Source: Rikenellaceae bacterium (lineage in GTDB: Bacteria; Bacteroidota; Bacteroidia; Bacteroidales; Rikenellaceae). Taken from it: a DNA stretch of 64,000 nt. Position 1 is the stretch's first letter, and each line of letters begins with the position of its first letter. The notes beneath the pieces were generated by a model. The model did no database searches and was not told the origin of the DNA. It saw nothing but the letters and a program-made list of their open reading frames with translations. The stretch is taken from NCBI GenBank assembly GCA_017935625.1, contig JAGBHC010000029.1:1-64000 (forward strand), read 5' to 3'. Shown here one piece after another: positions 7,322 to 15,879 of this stretch. A program made the translations under genes and the position numbers.

Positions 7322-8938
7322 CTACGATTGTTTCACCTCTGCGGCACCTCCCTTGGCACGATTCCCGTCGCCCTCTTTCGGACGGCGGTCGCCCGGACGC
7401 CGGTCGCGTCTGCCACGCGGTTCGCGCGGCTCTCCGGCCCCGCGTCCCGCATCCTGCTGCGGCTCTTTCGCGCCGCCGTTCTCACGCGGTGCCGAACCGT
7501 TTCCGCCCCGCCCCGGCTGCCTGCCGCGCTCCTGACGTCTGCGGTTGCCTCCCGCTCCCGAAGCCGGCGCCGCTGCCGCAGCCGGTTCGCCTCCCGACGG
7601 CTTCTCAGCACTGCGGTCGGCATGCGGCTCCCCACCGCGGGCCTCCCGGTTGGGACGGTTGTCGGCCCGTCCCCGGTTCCGCTGTCCCGCACGCTCCTCG
7701 CCGGCACCCCGGCCGCCCGCGGCCTCGGACTGCGGAGCGGATTTGGCCCCGCCGCCGCCATTGCCGCTGTTGCCGTTAGCACCGTTGCCGCCGCGATTGC
7801 GGTTGCGACCCGAACGGCTCTTTTTCTTTTTGTCGAAACGGGTGATGCTCTCCTCGCCTATCACATTGACGAATCCGGGCTCCTCGGCCTGCGGCTCCGC
7901 ATAATCGCTGCCCTGCAGCGAATCGACCTTGCGTCCCTGACGGTTGGCCTCCAGAATCTCTTTCACGCGCTTGATGGGCAGCGTCACCAATCCGGCGATG
8001 GCATCGGGACTGCTGCTGAAACTCATCGTGCGGGCCAGTATGTCGCTCTTGACCAGGAAATAATCCCCCTCGATGGTCTGCAGGGGATGGTTCACCCGCG
8101 GGAAGTCCTTCCGGGCATCGATATAGGAGTCGAGCTCGTAAGCCAGACAGCACTTCAATTTGCTGCACTGGCCGGCCAGTTTCTGGGGCTTGAGCGAAAT
8201 CTCCTGCGTGCGGGCCGCGGTGGTGACCACCGACGTGAAACTCGACATCCACGAAGCGCAGCACAGCTCCCGGCCGCACGGACCGATGCCGCCGATGCGC
8301 CCCGCCTCCTGACGGGCGCCAATCTGCTTCATCTCGACCCGGATGCGGAACTGCTCGGCGAAGACCTTTATCAGTTCGCGGAAATCGACACGCTCGTCGG
8401 CTATGTAGTAGAATATGGCTTTGATTTTATCGCCCTGATACTCCACGTCGCCTATCTTCATGTTGAGACCCATGTCGGCGGCGATGCGGCGGCTGCGAAT
8501 CATCGTCTCGTGCTCCAGGGCAATGGCCTCCTGCCACTTCTCGATGTCGTAGGGGCGGGCCAGCCGGTAAATCTTCTTGAACTCGCCGTTCATGGGATTG
8601 AATCCCACGCGCTTCATCTGCCGCGCCACCATGTCGCCCGTCAGGGAGATGATGCCGATGTCGTGTCCCGGCGAGCTCTCCACGGCCACGATATCGCCCC
8701 GCTTGAGTTTCAGCCCGTTCACATTACGGTAGTAGCTGCGGCGCGTGTTCTTGAAGCGCACCTCGAAAATATCCGACTCCGCGTTGTCGGGATAGCCGGC
8801 CAGCCAGTCGGTTTCATGCAGCTTGAAGCACCCCTCCACAGGCCGTGCCTCGGCATCCGCACCGGAGTTGCAGAAACGGCATCCGCGCCCCATGTCGAGG
8901 TAGCAGTCGCCGTTTTTATCCTTATCGTTGCAATTCAT
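7322..8938 (-). CDS. ricT: PSP1-domain protein RicT with long RG-rich tail
   Basis: This 538-residue protein has the PSP1 domain of RicT/YaaT, which in Bacillus joins an iron-sulfur-containing complex affecting RNA processing; the Bacteroidetes role is not established. Cysteines consistent with cluster ligation are visible in GRGCRFC near the N-terminus and in GPCGRELCC and CSKLKCC. After about residue 370 the protein becomes a low-complexity tail of some 170 residues rich in Arg, Gly, Asn and Pro, probably disordered and perhaps RNA-binding. I chose the ATG at 8938 because the upstream in-frame extension runs through the promoter-like repeats. It leads the unit ricT-gldH-trmB. Confidence 0.85.
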   Translation of the reverse strand: MNCNDKDKNGDCYLDMGRGCRFCNSGADAEARPVEGCFKLHETDWLAGYPDNAESDIFEVRFKNTRRSYYRNVNGLKLKRGDIVAVESSPGHDIGIISLTGDMVARQMKRVGFNPMNGEFKKIYRLARPYDIEKWQEAIALEHETMIRSRRIAADMGLNMKIGDVEYQGDKIKAIFYYIADERVDFRELIKVFAEQFRIRVEMKQIGARQEAGRIGGIGPCGRELCCASWMSSFTSVVTTAARTQEISLKPQKLAGQCSKLKCCLAYELDSYIDARKDFPRVNHPLQTIEGDYFLVKSDILARTMSFSSSPDAIAGLVTLPIKRVKEILEANRQGRKVDSLQGSDYAEPQAEEPGFVNVIGEESITRFDKKKKSRSGRNRNRGGNGANGNSGNGGGGAKSAPQSEAAGGRGAGEERAGQRNRGRADNRPNREARGGEPHADRSAEKPSGGEPAAAAAPASGAGGNRRRQERGRQPGRGGNGSAPRENGGAKEPQQDAGRGAGEPREPRGRRDRRPGDRRPKEGDGNRAKGGAAEVKQS

Positions 8939-8954
8939 CTTTTCAAATTTTTTA

Positions 8955-9140
8955 CAAATATAGTGATATATTCGCTGAAAACGAAAGCCCCATCGTCCAA
9001 AGGACGATGCGCGGCCGCCAGGCAAGTCGTTCGAAGCAAATATATAACATATCCGCTGAAAACGGAAGCCCGACAGGTCGAAGGCATTCAGCGATTCATT
9101 CGAGACAAATATAATAATATTCGATGAAAAACGAAAGCAC
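8955..9140 (-). repeat. Three tandem promoter-like repeat modules upstream of ricT
   Basis: Read on the minus strand, three modules each contain a core near GCTTTCGTTTTCAGCGAATA followed by TATATTTG. The -7-like boxes lie at 8955-8962, 9037-9044 and 9106-9113, so the units are spaced 82 and 69 bp. In the proximal module TTTCG lies 19 nt before TATATTTG. Between the first two is a perfect hairpin CATCGTCC-TTT-GGACGATG. The same unit occurs upstream of the NusG/UpxY-like gene at 45177-45299. Confidence 0.75.
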
Positions 9141-9142
9141 CG

Positions 9143-10672
9143 TCACCCGTTCTCCTCTTCGCGGCGTTCGGTCACCTCCAGCCGGCGCAGTCCGTCGATG
9201 AAGGCCTCCACCGAGGCCCGGGTGATGTCGGTATGCGCCGCGAAACCGTGGACACTCTTCGTGCCGCACTGCATCCGGACGTGCACCCGTCCCACATCGT
9301 CGCACCCGCGTGTCATGGCCTGCACCACGAATTCGGTGATGGACACCTGCTGCTCAATCATGCTCTTGATGGCTTTCACGGCCGCATCCACCGGACCGTT
9401 GCCGCGGGCCGTGGCCGTGTGGTCGCGGTCGCCGAAACGGACCACCACCGTCGCGACCGGTATCACCGTGCCGGTCACCACCTGCAGGTATTTCAACTTG
9501 ATGCGGTGCTCCTTCACCCCCTCGATGTCGCCCACCAGGTAGAGCAGGTCGTCGTCGCGTATCTCCTTCTTCGCATCGGCCAGCCTCAGGAAACGGGCGT
9601 AGACCGTATCGAGCTCCGCACCGCGCAGGTTGTAGCCCAACACCTCCAGCCGGTGATTCAGGGCCGCACGGCCGCTCCGGGCGGTGAGCATTATCGTCGA
9701 TTCGTCCACCCCTATCTCGGCCGGGTCGATGATTTCGTAACTGCTCCTGTCCTTGAGCACTCCGTCCTGATGGATGCCCGACGAATGGGCGAAGGCGTTG
9801 CGCCCCACGACGGCTTTGTTGGGCTGTACGGGCATATTCATCAGACTCGACACCAGATGGCTCGCCCGGGTAATCTGCCGGGTGTCCACCCCGCACCGCA
9901 ATCCCAGCTCGGGATGGCACCTGAGGGTCATCACCAGCTCTTCGAGCGAGGCGTTGCCCGCCCGTTCGCCGATGCCGTTCACCGTCACCTCCGCCTGACG
10001 CGCCCCGGCCGCCAGACCGGCCAGCGTATTGGCCGTCGCCAGGCCCAGGTCGTCGTGACAGTGCACGGAGAGCACCGCCCGCTCGATGCCGCGCACATGC
10101 TCCCTCAGATAGCGGATTTTGGCCCCGAACGCCTCGGGAAGACAATAGCCCGTGGTGTCGGGAATATTGACCGTCGAGGCTCCCGCCCCGATGACGGCCT
10201 CCACCACCCGGGCCAGGAATTCGTCGTCGGCCCGCCCGGCATCCTCGGCATAGAACTCCACGTCGTCGGTGAAGCGCCGGGCGTAGCGCACCGCAGCCAC
10301 GGCCCGCTCCAGCACCTGTTCGCGCGTGGAGCCCAGCTTACGGAATATGTGGCAGTCGGAAACCCCCAGCCCCGTATGGATGCGGCGGCACCGGGCATAT
10401 TTCAGCGCATCGGCGGCCACCTCGATGTCGTGCTCCACCGCCCGCGTCAGCGCACAGATGACCGGGTCGCGGACCACCTTGGAGATTTGGCGCACCGACT
10501 CGAAATCGCCGGGACTCGAGACGGGGAAACCCACCTCCAGGATATCGACGCCCAACGTTTCGAGCATCTTGGCCACCTCGATTTTCTCTACGGTATTGAG
10601 CTGACACCCCGGCACCTGCTCGCCGTCGCGCAGGGTGGTGTCGAATAGATATATGCGATTGTCGTCGCCCAT
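9143..10672 (-). CDS. leuA: 2-isopropylmalate synthase
   Basis: LeuA condenses acetyl-CoA with 2-oxoisovalerate in the first committed step of leucine synthesis. This 509-residue protein has the N-terminal signature [11 protein letters not shown], the metal-binding HxH in [11 protein letters not shown], and a C-terminal regulatory-type domain (about residue 385 on), which separates it from shorter homocitrate synthase relatives. A citramalate synthase role cannot be excluded from sequence alone. I chose the ATG at 10672, 27 bp from the -7 box TACCTTTG at 10699-10706. No leuB, leuC or leuD is adjacent. Confidence 0.88.
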   Translation of the reverse strand: MGDDNRIYLFDTTLRDGEQVPGCQLNTVEKIEVAKMLETLGVDILEVGFPVSSPGDFESVRQISKVVRDPVICALTRAVEHDIEVAADALKYARCRRIHTGLGVSDCHIFRKLGSTREQVLERAVAAVRYARRFTDDVEFYAEDAGRADDEFLARVVEAVIGAGASTVNIPDTTGYCLPEAFGAKIRYLREHVRGIERAVLSVHCHDDLGLATANTLAGLAAGARQAEVTVNGIGERAGNASLEELVMTLRCHPELGLRCGVDTRQITRASHLVSSLMNMPVQPNKAVVGRNAFAHSSGIHQDGVLKDRSSYEIIDPAEIGVDESTIMLTARSGRAALNHRLEVLGYNLRGAELDTVYARFLRLADAKKEIRDDDLLYLVGDIEGVKEHRIKLKYLQVVTGTVIPVATVVVRFGDRDHTATARGNGPVDAAVKAIKSMIEQQVSITEFVVQAMTRGCDDVGRVHVRMQCGTKSVHGFAAHTDITRASVEAFIDGLRRLEVTERREEENG

Positions 10673-10698
10673 GGAACACACCTGTTGAATTGCCTTTG

Positions 10699-10706
10699 CA
10701 AAGGTA
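10699..10706 (-). promoter_or_regulatory. -7 box (TACCTTTG) for leuA
   Basis: On the minus strand TACCTTTG fits TAnnTTTG and lies 27 bp before the leuA start. No matching -33 TTTG is seen at 19-21 nt. Confidence 0.5.
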
Positions 10707-10778
10707 ACGACCGCCCCGCAAAACGGCATCGCAAAAGCGGTCCCTTATACGACACCCAAAGGCTTTTTCGACGTGCAA

Positions 10779-12434
10779 TCAGTTGTTTTCCAACAAGACC
10801 CGGGCCTGGGCCAACGCCGCCTCGGTGACCGTACTGCCGCTCAGCATCTTGGCGATTTCCCAACGCCGCTCCTCGGAATCCAGGCGACGGATGCGGCTGG
10901 AGGTTCCCTGCTCCGTCTCCTCCTTGTAGACGAAGAAATGGGTGTCGCCCTTGCTGGCCACCTGCGGCAGATGGGTGATGTTCACCACCTGCATGTCTTC
11001 CGCCAGACGGCAGATGATGCCGCCCATGGCATCGGCGATGCGGCCGCTGACACCGGTGTCTATCTCGTCGAAAATGATGGTCGGCAATTTGGAACGATGG
11101 GCCACCAGCGATTTGAGCGCCAGCATCACCCGCGAAATCTCTCCGCCCGAAGCAGTCTTCTCCACAGGCTGGAGGGGCATCTTGCGGTTGGCCGAAAACA
11201 GGTAGCGCACCGCATCGCCTCCACCCGGCGACAGCGGCGCGGAGGCCACCTCCACCCGGAACTCGGCGCCGGGCATCCCCAGCTCCGCCAGCAGCGCATC
11301 CACCCCCTTTCCCAGTTCGGCACCCGCCCGCCGGCGTCCCTCGGTCAGCACGGCCGCGGCGGCTTCGGCCTCCCCGCGGCTCCGCTCCACCGCCTGCTCC
11401 AGTTCGGCCAGGGTCTCCTCGCCGGTGGCGATGGCCTGCAGGCGTGTGCGGAACTCATTCCACAGGGCTATGAGTTCCCCGCAGGTGGCCACCCGATGTT
11501 TCTGCTGGAGCGAATAGATGGCGTCGAGCCGCTCGCTCACCCACTGCAACCGGCCGGGGTCGGCTTCTACCCGGTCGCCCTCGGCAGCCAGTTCCGAATC
11601 GATATCCTTGAGTTCGAGCATCACGGCATGCAGCCGGTCGGCCAGCTCTCCCGCCTTGCCGTAGCCCTCGCGCACCTTCGCCAACGCATGCTCCACGCCC
11701 TTCAGCCGGCAGAGGACGCCCGTCTGTTCATCCTCCAGGCTCTCCAGCGACATCCCCATCGCCTCCCGGATGGAATCGGCATGGGTCAGCAGCCGCAGCT
11801 CCTCCTCCAGCTCCTGCTGCTCGCCCTCGCGCAGATTGAGCGCATCGAGCTGCTCCACCTGGTACTGCAGCCACTCCCGGTCGCGGCCCGCCTCTTCGAT
11901 TCGCCGGCAGGCGGCAGCCAGCTCCGCCCCGGCTTCGCGCATGGCCGCATAGGCCGCACGGTAGCTCCCCAGCTGCGCACCGAGGCCCGCCACATTGTCG
12001 AGCACGGCGATGCGGAAACCCTCGTCCGCCAGCATCAGGCTCTGGTGCTGGGAGTGTATGTCAATCAGGCGGCTCCCCAGCTCGCGCAAGGCGGTCAGCT
12101 GCACGGGCAGGTCGTTCACGTAGGCCCGGCTTTTGCCCGCCGGAGTCACCACGCGCCGGATGACCGTCTCGCGCTGCCAGTCGAGGTCGTTGCGTTCGAA
12201 CAGCTCCTCCAGTCCGTAGTCGCCGATGTCGAACACCCCCTCCACCACGCAGTTCCGGGCGGGGTCCTTCTGTGCCGCCCCGTCGTTCCGGGCGCCGAGC
12301 AACAGCCCCAGCGCACCCAGCAGGATGGACTTTCCGGCTCCGGTTTCACCCGTGATTATATTGAGCGAGGGGCTGAGTTCCAACGACAAGCACTCTATGA
12401 GAGCATAATTTTCAACCGTCAGTCTGCGGAGCAT
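10779..12434 (-). CDS. recN: DNA repair protein RecN
   Basis: RecN is an SMC-like ATPase acting at double-strand breaks. The 551-residue protein has the Walker A motif GETGAGKS at residues 29-36, a long central coiled-coil region rich in Glu, Leu and Arg, and the C-terminal signature and Walker B segment ending IIFDEIDTGVSG, as expected for an SMC fold of this length. It lies 106 bp upstream of the leuA start on the same strand. Its predicted promoter, about 227 bp upstream, has a perfect palindrome in the spacer. Confidence 0.93.
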   Translation of the reverse strand: MLRRLTVENYALIECLSLELSPSLNIITGETGAGKSILLGALGLLLGARNDGAAQKDPARNCVVEGVFDIGDYGLEELFERNDLDWQRETVIRRVVTPAGKSRAYVNDLPVQLTALRELGSRLIDIHSQHQSLMLADEGFRIAVLDNVAGLGAQLGSYRAAYAAMREAGAELAAACRRIEEAGRDREWLQYQVEQLDALNLREGEQQELEEELRLLTHADSIREAMGMSLESLEDEQTGVLCRLKGVEHALAKVREGYGKAGELADRLHAVMLELKDIDSELAAEGDRVEADPGRLQWVSERLDAIYSLQQKHRVATCGELIALWNEFRTRLQAIATGEETLAELEQAVERSRGEAEAAAAVLTEGRRRAGAELGKGVDALLAELGMPGAEFRVEVASAPLSPGGGDAVRYLFSANRKMPLQPVEKTASGGEISRVMLALKSLVAHRSKLPTIIFDEIDTGVSGRIADAMGGIICRLAEDMQVVNITHLPQVASKGDTHFFVYKEETEQGTSSRIRRLDSEERRWEIAKMLSGSTVTEAALAQARVLLENN

Positions 12435-12660
12435 GATTACACGTTTTTGGTTACAAAAAAAGAGGTTTCGAAAAAGACGGCGAGGTCTTCCCGCACTCGG
12501 CCTTCATCCGACGGGCGGCGCACGCGCACCGTTGTCCGTACGTTGCCGTCCACGACCGGAACGGGCGTTCTCCCCGCTCCGTCTCCGGCAGCGGTTCGGC
12601 ACCGCCGAGCGGCACCGCAGGGGGATTCGGCCATCGGGAGACGGGCTGCCAATCCGGAGA

Positions 12661-12692
12661 CAAATATAGCAGCATTTCTGCTGCTATACAAA
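12661..12692 (-). promoter_or_regulatory. Predicted recN promoter with a palindrome filling its spacer
   Basis: On the minus strand TTTG (12689-12692), a 20-nt spacer and TATATTTG (12661-12668) match the Bacteroidetes consensus. An inverted repeat with arms TAGCAGCA and TGCTGCTA around GAAA occupies the spacer, as an operator would. The 5' leader to recN would be about 220 nt and has no visible gene. Confidence 0.75.
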
Positions 12693-12716
12693 TTTTCGGA
12701 CGGTTTTACCGTTTCT

Positions 12717-12734
12717 GAAAAACCCGACGGGGTT
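12717..12734 (-). terminator. Short terminator after rpoZ
   Basis: On the minus strand a stem AACCC/GGGTT with a four-base loop runs into a short T tract. It lies between the rpoZ stop and the recN promoter. The rest of 12435-12811 holds no gene I can support. Confidence 0.5.
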
Positions 12735-12811
12735 CTACCTGCAAAACGTATCGTTTCCGCCGTCCCGTACATTTCGTTCCGCCGCCCGGCGCTGCGGGCG
12801 CGGTCCCTTCC

Positions 12812-13138
12812 CTACTCCTGATTCGGCTGGCCGTCACGGAAGTAAACCTCCCCGTCGAGGAACTCCTCGGTCGCCACGATAGTGGGTTTGGGCAGGCGTT
12901 CGTAGTAACGCGAAATCTCAATCTGCTCGCGGTTCTCGAAGGTCTCTTCCAGCGAATCCGTCGTGCTCGAGAAATCGGCCAGCTTACGGGTCAATTCCTG
13001 CTTTACCTCCGCGGAAATCTGGTTGGCCCGGCGGGAGATAACGGCAATCGACTTGTAAATGTTGCCGGTGGGAGCATCCAAATCCGACAGTTTACGGGTC
13101 ACCGTGTTGTTGGGAATGTTACTTTTCTTAATCTCCAT
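12812..13138 (-). CDS. rpoZ: RNA polymerase omega subunit (Bacteroidetes Rpb6-type)
   Basis: This 108-residue protein resembles the Bacteroidetes omega/Rpb6-like subunit, which helps assemble core RNA polymerase. Recognisable segments are NNTVTRKLSDL, ISRRANQISAEVK and NREQIEISRYYERLPKP, the last being characteristic of the group. I chose the ATG at 13138 because it gives the family N-terminus MEIKKSNIPNNTVTR. This start lies inside the end of bamD, overlapping by 11 bp, so translation of the two is probably coupled. Confidence 0.88.
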   Translation of the reverse strand: MEIKKSNIPNNTVTRKLSDLDAPTGNIYKSIAVISRRANQISAEVKQELTRKLADFSSTTDSLEETFENREQIEISRYYERLPKPTIVATEEFLDGEVYFRDGQPNQE

Positions 13139-13988
13139 CTGTATTTGAATTTTCAGTTGAATTCGCATTTTCGTCCTCGGAGAAGCGTGCGAGGAACTGC
13201 TGCGCCTTGCGTTCCATCTTGTCGGCCTCCTTGATGTAGCGGCTCTCGGGATATTCGCTCGCGAAACTGTAATAGTAGTCCAACGCCTTCTGGTAGCGGT
13301 CGCGCTGGAGAATCACAATCGAATTCTCGGCCAGCTCGAAACCCGACTTCAGCACCAGGAACATCAGCTCCTCGCGATGGTTCGATTCGGGATAGCGGTC
13401 GATGGCGTTCTTGAGCGCCACCACGGCCGCCTTGTACTTTCCGGTGTCGTAATAGGTTTTGGCGTTGAGATAGGCCTTGTCGTGCAGCTTCTGGGTGAGT
13501 TCGCCGATGCGCGCGAGCATCTCCTCGCGCTTGTCGCTGTTGGGATAGCGCTCCAGATAGGTGTCGATGGCCATCAGCGCCAGCGTGGTGTTGGTCTGGT
13601 CGCGCTCCGGCGCGGGAGAGGAGTAGTAGTAGCCCATGGCGTACATGTACTCGGCCTCTTCCAGAAAGGGGCTGCGTCCGTAGCGGCGGCGGAAATCGTC
13701 GAACAGCGAACCGCTGGTGTCGTGGTCGCCCATGAAGTAGAACGATGCCGCGGTGAAGAACACCACCGTATCCTCGCGCATGGTACCGGCGAAATCCTCG
13801 GCCACGTCGCTGAAGAGGTTGGCCGCCTTCTGATACTTCTTCTGGTCGAAGTACTCGAGTGCGGTGCGGTATTTCAGCTCGCTGTCCCGGCTCTTCAAAA
13901 TCTGGTTATAACCTCCGCAGGAACAGAGCACTGCGAGAGTGCAAAGCAGAGCGGCCCGGTACAAAATCTTTCTACTCATTCTTTCCAT
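13128..13988 (-). CDS. bamD: Outer membrane assembly lipoprotein BamD
   Basis: BamD is the essential TPR lipoprotein of the BAM complex that folds outer-membrane beta-barrels. This 286-residue protein has a signal peptide with lipobox LCSC, followed by helical tetratricopeptide-type repeats (for example YRTALEYFDQKKYQKAANLF and YDTGKYKAAVVALKNAI). An alternative start nine bases downstream (MSRKIL) is possible. A -7 box TAACTTTG lies at 14017-14024. The stop codon lies inside the rpoZ start, and the bamD-rpoZ order is common in the phylum. Confidence 0.88.
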   Translation of the reverse strand: MERMSRKILYRAALLCTLAVLCSCGGYNQILKSRDSELKYRTALEYFDQKKYQKAANLFSDVAEDFAGTMREDTVVFFTAASFYFMGDHDTSGSLFDDFRRRYGRSPFLEEAEYMYAMGYYYSSPAPERDQTNTTLALMAIDTYLERYPNSDKREEMLARIGELTQKLHDKAYLNAKTYYDTGKYKAAVVALKNAIDRYPESNHREELMFLVLKSGFELAENSIVILQRDRYQKALDYYYSFASEYPESRYIKEADKMERKAQQFLARFSEDENANSTENSNTDGD

Positions 13989-14016
13989 CGCCTTTAGCGC
14001 AAAAGCAAAACTTCTG

Positions 14017-14024
14017 CAAAGTTA
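14017..14024 (-). promoter_or_regulatory. -7 box (TAACTTTG) for bamD-rpoZ
   Basis: TAACTTTG on the minus strand lies 29 bp before the bamD start. The AT-rich DNA upstream has no clear TTTG at standard spacing. Confidence 0.5.
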
Positions 14025-14090
14025 TATATTTTCAACGTGTCGAGGAAAAATAAATTGTATTTTTTTAAAACCAATACGAAATATTATGAT

Positions 14091-14098
14091 TAATTTTG
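14091..14098 (+). promoter_or_regulatory. -7 box (TAATTTTG) for the oxoamine synthase gene
   Basis: TAATTTTG fits the -7 consensus and sits about 100 bp before the ATG at 14200, divergent from the bamD promoter. The leader is longer than usual here. Confidence 0.5.
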
Positions 14099-14199
14099 CA
14101 TTGCGAAAAGCCGAAAAGTCCGGTTCGTGAATCAAAACGGCGCCCCCATCGGCTCGACACGAGAGGTTTTGAAACTCAAACAACAACGAATTTATAGTT

Positions 14200-15450
14200 A
14201 TGGATATTTTTGAAAGATTACAGAAAAACGCCGGCGGCCCCATCGGTATGTACCAGAAATACAGCCACGGCTATTTCTCATTCCCCAAGCTGGAAGGCCC
14301 CATCGGTCCGCGCATGATGTTCCGCGGCAAGGAGGTGCTCAACTGGAGCCTCAACAACTACCTGGGCCTGGCCAACCACCCCGAGGTGCGCGAGGCCGAC
14401 GCCAAAGGCGCCGCAGACTTCGGTATGGCAGCCCCCATGGGTGCCCGCATGATGAGCGGACAGACCAAATACCACGAGCAGCTCGAACGCGAACTGGCCG
14501 CTTTCGTGGGTAAGGAGGACGCATTCCTGCTCAACTACGGCTACCAGGGCATGATTTCCATAATCGACTGTCTGCTCACCCCGAGCGACGTGGTGGTCTA
14601 CGACGCCGAGGCCCACGCCTGCATCATCGACGGTCTGCGTCTGCACCGCGGCAAGCGCTTCGTGTTCGGCCACAACGACATGAACAGCCTGCGCAAGCAG
14701 CTCGGACACGCCACCAAGCTGGCCGAGGAGACCAAGGGCGGCATTCTGGTCATCACCGAGGGCGTATTCGGCATGAAGGGCGACCTGGGCAAGCTCGACG
14801 AGATTGTGGCCCTGAAGAAGGAGTTCAGCTTCCGTCTGCTGGTGGACGACGCCCACGGCTTCGGCACCATGGGCGAGGGCGGCCGCGGTACGGCTTCCCA
14901 CTTCGGCGTGACCGACGGCGTGGACGTACTCTTCAACACCTTCGCCAAATCGATGGCCGGCATCGGCGCCTTCGTTTCGTCGCACAAATGGCTCATCGAC
15001 TTCTTCCGCTACAACATGCGCTCGCAGACCTACGCCAAGAGCCTGCCCATGCCGATGGTGATGGGTGCCCTGAAGCGTCTGGACCTCATCCGCAACCACC
15101 CCGAATTCCAGCAGAAGCTGTGGACCATCACCCGGGCGCTCCAGAACGGATTCCGCGAGAGAGGGTTCAACATCGGCGCCACCAACTCGCCCGTGACCCC
15201 CGTCTTCCTGAACGGCAGCATTCCCGAGGCCTGCAACCTGGTGGTGGACCTCCGCGAGAACCACAACCTCTTCTGCTCGGTAGTCGTTTACCCGGTCATC
15301 CCGAAGGGCGAGATGATTCTGCGCATCATCCCCACCGCAGTCCATACGCTCGAGGACGTGGAGTACACGCTCAACTGCTTCTCCTCCATCCGCGGCAAAC
15401 TCGAAGCCGGCGAATACAACAAGCCGATGCCCGATATGGCCGACAAATAG
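14200..15450 (+). CDS. Alpha-oxoamine synthase: serine palmitoyltransferase or cysteate acyltransferase type
   Basis: This 416-residue PLP enzyme belongs to the alpha-oxoamine synthase family, which condenses an amino acid with an acyl thioester. The PLP lysine is K250 in TFAKSMAGIGAF, and LLVDDAHGFGTMGEGGRG is the usual cofactor-binding Asp/His region. In Bacteroidetes such enzymes start sphingolipid synthesis from serine, or sulfonolipid (capnine) synthesis from cysteate; Alistipes is a known sulfonolipid producer, so the second role is plausible. KBL or BioF are less likely given the N-terminal extension and lack of biotin or threonine genes nearby. It has its own terminator at 15474-15510. 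Confidence 0.75.
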   Translation: MDIFERLQKNAGGPIGMYQKYSHGYFSFPKLEGPIGPRMMFRGKEVLNWSLNNYLGLANHPEVREADAKGAADFGMAAPMGARMMSGQTKYHEQLERELAAFVGKEDAFLLNYGYQGMISIIDCLLTPSDVVVYDAEAHACIIDGLRLHRGKRFVFGHNDMNSLRKQLGHATKLAEETKGGILVITEGVFGMKGDLGKLDEIVALKKEFSFRLLVDDAHGFGTMGEGGRGTASHFGVTDGVDVLFNTFAKSMAGIGAFVSSHKWLIDFFRYNMRSQTYAKSLPMPMVMGALKRLDLIRNHPEFQQKLWTITRALQNGFRERGFNIGATNSPVTPVFLNGSIPEACNLVVDLRENHNLFCSVVVYPVIPKGEMILRIIPTAVHTLEDVEYTLNCFSSIRGKLEAGEYNKPMPDMADK

Positions 15451-15473
15451 CAGAACGGCATCCCGATACGAAA

Positions 15474-15510
15474 ACGAATCCGCCCCGAAAAGGGCGGATT
15501 CGTTTCTTTT
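15474..15510 (+). terminator. Intrinsic terminator
   Basis: The stem AACGAATCCGCCC/GGGCGGATTCGTT is followed by TTCTTTT, 24 bp past the oxoamine synthase stop. Confidence 0.9.
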
Positions 15511-15617
15511 GCGCCTATCGCATTCACAATCAGAGCGCCGGTACCGGACCCGAACCCGCCTCCGGCACCCCGTCCGATACGAATCGTACTTTTTTACGGA
15601 TTATTTTCGCCGAAAAT

Positions 15618-15648
15618 TTTGGAAAACCGATTATCTGTTATATCTTTG
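15618..15648 (+). promoter_or_regulatory. Predicted tRNA-Glu promoter
   Basis: TTTG at 15618-15621, a 19-nt spacer and TATCTTTG at 15641-15648 give a full-consensus promoter 40 bp before the mature tRNA. Confidence 0.8.
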
Positions 15649-15687
15649 CAACGCCTTTCCGGGAAAACCGGGCAAGGCAAGCCAATC

Positions 15688-15759
15688 GGTCGGTTCATCT
15701 AAGGGCTAGGATACATGCCTCTCACGCATGACATACGGGTTCGAATCCCGTACCGACTA
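15688..15759 (+). tRNA. tRNA-Glu (anticodon CTC)
   Basis: The acceptor stem GGTCGGT pairs with ACCGACT (one G-T). The anticodon stem CATGC/GCATG encloses CTCTCAC, giving anticodon CTC. The T stem ACGGG/CCCGT encloses TTCGAAT, and the discriminator base is A. The TTC-ATCTA D-arm start also resembles bacterial tRNA-Glu. The 3' CCA is not encoded. Confidence 0.9.
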
Positions 15760-15762
15760 CAC

Positions 15763-15795
15763 GAAGAGCGCCGGATAAGATATCCGGCGCTCTTT
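15763..15795 (+). terminator. Terminator of the tRNA-Glu gene
   Basis: A long perfect stem (AGAGCGCCGGATA with TATCCGGCGCTCT) around AGA is followed by TTTT, directly after the tRNA. Confidence 0.9.
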
Positions 15796-15879
15796 TCATA
15801 TCCCCGGGCCACGCATCCGGGTCGAAAAGCCCCCGCCCGCGAAGTCTTCCGCCCTCCCCCATCTCCTGGTCCGCACTGT

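Noticed and set aside
9026-9142. Upstream extension of ricT and short frames through the promoter repeats
   Set aside because: These frames translate the repeat itself and vary with it; the ATG at 8938 gives the conserved RicT N-terminus.
12437-12772. 111-codon minus-strand frame upstream of recN
   Set aside because: It contains the recN promoter and the rpoZ terminator and lacks protein-like composition; it is better explained as leader DNA.
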